Shown piece after piece: positions 60,878-64,000 of a stretch of DNA of 64,000 nucleotides. The position numbers and the translations under genes were made by a program. Within the stretch, counting starts at the first letter, position 1, and every line of letters starts with the position of its first letter. The notes beneath the pieces were generated by a model. That model had not been told where the DNA came from. It searched no databases and saw only the letters and a program-made list of their open reading frames with translations. Source of the stretch: Brachyspira hampsonii 30446 (GTDB lineage: Bacteria; Spirochaetota; Brachyspiria; Brachyspirales; Brachyspiraceae); NCBI RefSeq assembly GCF_000316195.1, contig NZ_JH994111.1:1443403-1507402 (forward strand), given 5' to 3'.

Positions 60878-62650
60878 TTACAATAATCTAGCAACTAAAA
60901 GAGTAATATCATCAAATTGAGGAGTTTTATCTCTAAACGAAATTGTTTCATTAACTATATCATCAACTAATTCTTTAGCATTATCATAATCATTTTTAAG
61001 AATATTTTTGAGTCTTTCTTCACCGTATTCTTCTTCATCTTTATTGAAAGTTTCAGTAATACCATCAGTATATAAGATAATAGTATCTCCATTAGAATAA
61101 GAAATCTGCTTATTTTGATATGAAGCATTTTCAATAAAACCAAGAGGCTTGCCATGCGTATGCATTTCAAGTATGGAGTCTAAAGTGCTAATTTCATATT
61201 TTTTTAGTAAATACTGAGTTAAATGTCCGGCATTGGAATATGTAAGAGTTTTATTTTCGGTATCAATAACAATCAAAAAACAAGTAACAAACATACCATT
61301 ATTAGAATCTTTATATATATGTTTATTAGATAATTCCAATATTTTTGAAGGATCGTCCATCTCAGAAAAATACACTCTAAGTATAGAACGAGTCATAGTC
61401 ATAAAAAATCCAGCACCCAAACCTTTTCCTGATACATCGGCTATAACTAGAGCATATTTAGTATCGCTTATCTTTATATAGTCGTAGAAATCTCCGCCAA
61501 CATTTTTACTAGGTATGCTCACAGCAGCAATATCAAATAATCCATTGCTTGGAAACTCTTTAGGAAGTACGCTTTTTTGAAGCTGCTCTGTAAAATTAAT
61601 TTCTTCTGTAAGAGATTCTTTTATTTTAGACTCCTCAGACAAAAGTATATGCATATAATTTTCACCTATTTGCTGAGCAAGCATTTCTAATAGCGATAAA
61701 TTACTTAAATTATATGCCTTATCAATATTTCTCTCAGTTGCTGAAAGAAAACCTATTATTTCATCTTTAGCCATTATCGGAGCTACCATAAAACTATTTC
61801 TAGTATATCTAAGATTTTTATTAGGTCTGAATCTTATATCTTTATCCACATTAAAAGAATAAACAGGTTTTCCTGTGCGAAGAACTTCTGAAAGTACATT
61901 ATCATCTACAGTTACAACTCCGTATTTAAGAACATCTTCATCAATGCCAATTCCAGCCTTGAATTTGAAAACTCCATTCTCTTTTAATATAACAGATACC
62001 CTATGTGCTTCAAATGCCTCGCAAACTATACTTATATTATCATTAAGTATTTCTTCTATAGTTTCGCATTTATTAATAGATATAGACATTTGATACAAAG
62101 CACCAACCTCATAAGCTCTGGACTGTGCTCTGTCATATACCATTTTATTGACTAAAGCTAAAGATACAAGATTGGCAAATAATGACATTACAACGGTATC
62201 TTTCTCTATAAACTTACCATTCTTTTTATTGATTAAAAATAAAGAACCTATATTTTTCTTTCTTACTTTAAGAGGTACAAATAATATATTTTTAAGATCT
62301 TCTCCCAATACTTCTTTCATAGGTATAAAAGCAGAATCTTCCTGAGGATCATTAGAATATAATGAACATGATGTGGTATATGCCCTAACAGACAAAGGTT
62401 TCTCACTATCTATTATATTTCCAAAAAATTTGCTTCCAAGAGGTCCTATGGACATTTCATAATGCAAATTATATAATTCCTGATCTACTAAATATAATAG
62501 TATAGAATCTGTATACATTATAGTTTTGATTTCAGATATAATAGTAATTAAAGTTTCATCATGATCATTACTTGAATTCATTCTTTTAATAATTCCGGAA
62601 AATACTTCCAACTGTTTTTCCGGATCGTCAACTATATCATATATATCCAC
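60878..62650 (-). CDS. GAF-GAF-SpoIIE (RsbU-like) PP2C phosphatase
   Basis: 590 residues. Two GAF domains (about 15-165 and 185-340, with RVSVILKENGVFKFKAGIG), a coiled stretch, then a SpoIIE/PP2C phosphatase (about 365-590). Metal-binding parts are GGDFYDYIKISDTKYALVIA (near 395), ADVSGKGLGAGFFM and TDGITETFNKDEEEYG with a final DDITLLVARL. Such proteins dephosphorylate anti-anti-sigma factors in partner-switching; no such partner is in the window. GTG start with GAGG six bases upstream. The 62-kb divergent neighbour is dusB. Confidence 0.9.
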   Translation of the reverse strand: MDIYDIVDDPEKQLEVFSGIIKRMNSSNDHDETLITIISEIKTIMYTDSILLYLVDQELYNLHYEMSIGPLGSKFFGNIIDSEKPLSVRAYTTSCSLYSNDPQEDSAFIPMKEVLGEDLKNILFVPLKVRKKNIGSLFLINKKNGKFIEKDTVVMSLFANLVSLALVNKMVYDRAQSRAYEVGALYQMSISINKCETIEEILNDNISIVCEAFEAHRVSVILKENGVFKFKAGIGIDEDVLKYGVVTVDDNVLSEVLRTGKPVYSFNVDKDIRFRPNKNLRYTRNSFMVAPIMAKDEIIGFLSATERNIDKAYNLSNLSLLEMLAQQIGENYMHILLSEESKIKESLTEEINFTEQLQKSVLPKEFPSNGLFDIAAVSIPSKNVGGDFYDYIKISDTKYALVIADVSGKGLGAGFFMTMTRSILRVYFSEMDDPSKILELSNKHIYKDSNNGMFVTCFLIVIDTENKTLTYSNAGHLTQYLLKKYEISTLDSILEMHTHGKPLGFIENASYQNKQISYSNGDTIILYTDGITETFNKDEEEYGEERLKNILKNDYDNAKELVDDIVNETISFRDKTPQFDDITLLVARLL

Positions 62651-62805
62651 GAATTACCTCTAATATATTAGTTAGTACACACAATTTTATTATATCATAG
62701 AGTATTTTATAGTCAACATATATTTAATCTTTTTATACTCTTGAAGTTTTTCAGTTAATTGTTTATATTATATCAAAATTTTAATGCTTTTAATTCAAGG
62801 AAAAC

Positions 62806-63777
62806 ATGAAAAAAAATATATTAATAGAAGGTGTGAATATACCATCAAGATTCTTCCTAGCCCCTATGGCAGGATATACAGACTATGTATTTAGAAGATT
62901 ATCAAGAAGATTCGGAGCAGGACTTTTAATAACAGAGCTAGTAAGTGCGGCTGCCTTAGCAAGACAGGTAAAAAAGACATACAGATATATGGAGCATAAA
63001 GAAGATGAATACCCTATATCGCTTCAGTTATTTGGAGCAAATGAAGATGATTATAAAAGAGCTATAGAAATAACAGATTTGAAAGGCTTTTCTTTTATAG
63101 ATATAAATATGGGCTGCCCTACAAAAAAAGTAGTAAAAAATAATGGCGGAGCAGGACTTTTAGAAGATACTGATAAGATGATTTCAATATTAAATGCTGT
63201 AAAAAGCGTATCTCCTCTGCCTGTAAGCGTAAAAATAAGATTGGGGCTAAAAAGAGGTGAAGGCGGAGAAATAGAAAGAGCCTTAGCTATGAAAGAAAAC
63301 GGAGCTTGCTTTCTAGCACTGCATGGAAGATATGCAAGCGATATGTACAGAGGAAGTGCTGATTGGGAGGCTATAGCAAAAGTTAAAGAGGCATTAGGTA
63401 AAGATTATATCTTAATAGGAAATGGAGATATAAAAAATAAAGAAGATGCCATAAAAGCATTCAATATCTCTAAAGTTGATGGAATAATGGTAGGACGCGG
63501 TGCTATTGGAAATCCTTGGATATTTGCAGAACTCAATACTATATTTGAAGATAATAATGAATACAAAACAAAAGAAGAAGATAAATTAAAAAATATAATA
63601 AAAGAGCATATAAACGGCTGCTGCGAACTCTATGGAGAAGTAAGCGGAATACATTTTATGCGTAAGTTTGTCATGAAATATCTAACAGGATACAAAATGG
63701 AAAACAAAATAGAACTTATGAAATGCGAAAGCAAAGAAGAGCTATTTAAAATATTAGATAAAATTATAATAGAATAA
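62806..63777 (+). CDS. dusB: tRNA-dihydrouridine synthase, DusB-like
   Basis: 323 residues. FMN-dependent reduction of uridine to dihydrouridine in tRNA. MAGYTDYVFRRL near 21, the catalytic Cys in NMGCPTKKVVKNNGGAGLL near 101-119, SVKIRLG near 142 and GNGDIKNKEDAIKA with GRGAIGNPWIFAEL near 228-241 are all present. The start ATG has GGA upstream. The C-terminal helical part (about 250-323) is standard. Members DusA, B and C are distinguished by detail; length and motif wording fit DusB. Confidence 0.9.
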   Translation: MKKNILIEGVNIPSRFFLAPMAGYTDYVFRRLSRRFGAGLLITELVSAAALARQVKKTYRYMEHKEDEYPISLQLFGANEDDYKRAIEITDLKGFSFIDINMGCPTKKVVKNNGGAGLLEDTDKMISILNAVKSVSPLPVSVKIRLGLKRGEGGEIERALAMKENGACFLALHGRYASDMYRGSADWEAIAKVKEALGKDYILIGNGDIKNKEDAIKAFNISKVDGIMVGRGAIGNPWIFAELNTIFEDNNEYKTKEEDKLKNIIKEHINGCCELYGEVSGIHFMRKFVMKYLTGYKMENKIELMKCESKEELFKILDKIIIE

Positions 63778-63792
63778 TATTATAATAAATAA

Positions 63793-63831
63793 AAAAATAA
63801 GTTCCTGTTATAGCAGCAAGAACTTATTTTT
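63793..63831. terminator. Bidirectional terminator between dusB and the following gene
   Basis: AAAAATAAGTTC (63793-63804) pairs perfectly with GAACTTATTTTT (63820-63831), giving T runs on both strands between the converging dusB and ABC ATPase genes. Confidence 0.85.
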
Positions 63832-63846
63832 ATATTATTTATTTTG

Positions 63847-64000
63847 TTACTGTTCTATTAAAATATTTTTCTGCGTATCTTTATCAAATATATGAAGTTT
63901 ATTTAAATCAAAATTCATAAATGCACGCTGATCTCTTTCATAATCATCACTTGTATTGATTCTTATTGTAACTTGCAAATCTCCGAAATTCATATACAAA
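63847..64000 (-). CDS. C-terminus of an ABC transporter ATPase, UgpC/MsmK-like (partial)
   Basis: The last 51 codons of a minus-strand gene that runs past the window edge; the stop is TAA at 63847-63849. The readable end includes FGDLQVTIRI and AFMNFDLNKLHIFDKDTQKN. The F-D-x-x-x-x-H-x-F-D-x-x-T-x-x-N/A pattern is the typical end of the TOBE domain of UgpC/MalK/MsmK-type sugar transporter ATPases. It is too short to name the sugar. A terminator follows directly. Confidence 0.65.
   Translation of the reverse strand, partial: LYMNFGDLQVTIRINTSDDYERDQRAFMNFDLNKLHIFDKDTQKNILIEQ

Overview
The window looks like a chromosome segment of a Brachyspira-type spirochaete. This rests on very low G+C, short leaderless-looking intergenic gaps, many Gram-negative envelope genes, ankyrin proteins, heptose/lipo-oligosaccharide genes and AGGAG-type ribosome sites. 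I recognise the genus by its general character, not by a database match. No rRNA, tRNA, CRISPR array or complete insertion sequence was seen.

Layout, left to right. 1-4.2 kb: serine biosynthesis on the minus strand (class V aminotransferase, serA, serB), with a cluster of large hairpin repeats between the aminotransferase and serA. 4.2-14.2 kb: a decayed patch, a YfhO-like membrane protein, a PepSY-like periplasmic protein, a possible MITE, then oppD and oppF separated by an opposite-strand GT39-like gene, then yqeK-hflX. 14.2-16.5 kb: a CAP-domain protein and an orphan D12-class adenine methyltransferase. 16.5-23.7 kb: a ROK repressor gene and a six-gene operon. The operon has a cytoplasmic sialidase-like propeller, two paralogous NMT1/SsuA-type lipoproteins, one permease, one ATPase and an uncharacterised TIM-barrel-like protein. 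A near-perfect 17-bp palindrome sits in front of it. 24-34 kb: xer recombinase, YheO-type regulator, HD-type protein, the outer-membrane-like gene-ftsW-murG-murC-murB-like operon (the MurB is degenerate), and a CBS-GGDEF cyclase. 34-44.7 kb: pta, EamA transporter, two ankyrin proteins, mgtE, a beta-barrel protein, PhnP-like hydrolase, GT9 heptosyltransferase, an orphan TrpX-like binding protein behind a 36-bp perfect palindrome, and gmhA.

44.7-54.3 kb is the most striking region: an eleven-gene minus-strand operon ordered CLF, ACP, acyl-ACP synthetase, dehydratase, acyltransferase, thioesterase, LolA-like, MMPL exporter, ketosynthase, dehydratase, ketoreductase. This is nearly the gene order of aryl polyene (APE) clusters (C-E/F-H-I-J-K-L-M-O-P-Q). 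It lacks the second ACP, the second stand-alone ketosynthase (ApeR) and the aromatic ammonia lyase within the window. The parts predict an ACP-bound polyunsaturated or aryl-polyene-like chain that is joined to a lipid and exported to the outer membrane. A consensus-like promoter lies directly upstream.

54.4-59.3 kb is a MerR-controlled redox/stress module: MerR, a cyclophilin-like lipoprotein, two aldo/keto reductases, flavodoxin and a cupin. Two almost identical MerR operators with 19-bp promoter spacing are present. The second now drives only the C-terminal remnant of a deleted aldo/keto reductase. Three copies of a roughly 150-170-bp repeat separate the later genes, and two copies run up to the ribosome site of the next gene. 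59.3-64 kb: a lipoprotein with a TATAA pentamer repeat upstream, a GAF-GAF-SpoIIE phosphatase, dusB, and the C-terminus of a sugar-type ABC ATPase cut by the window end.
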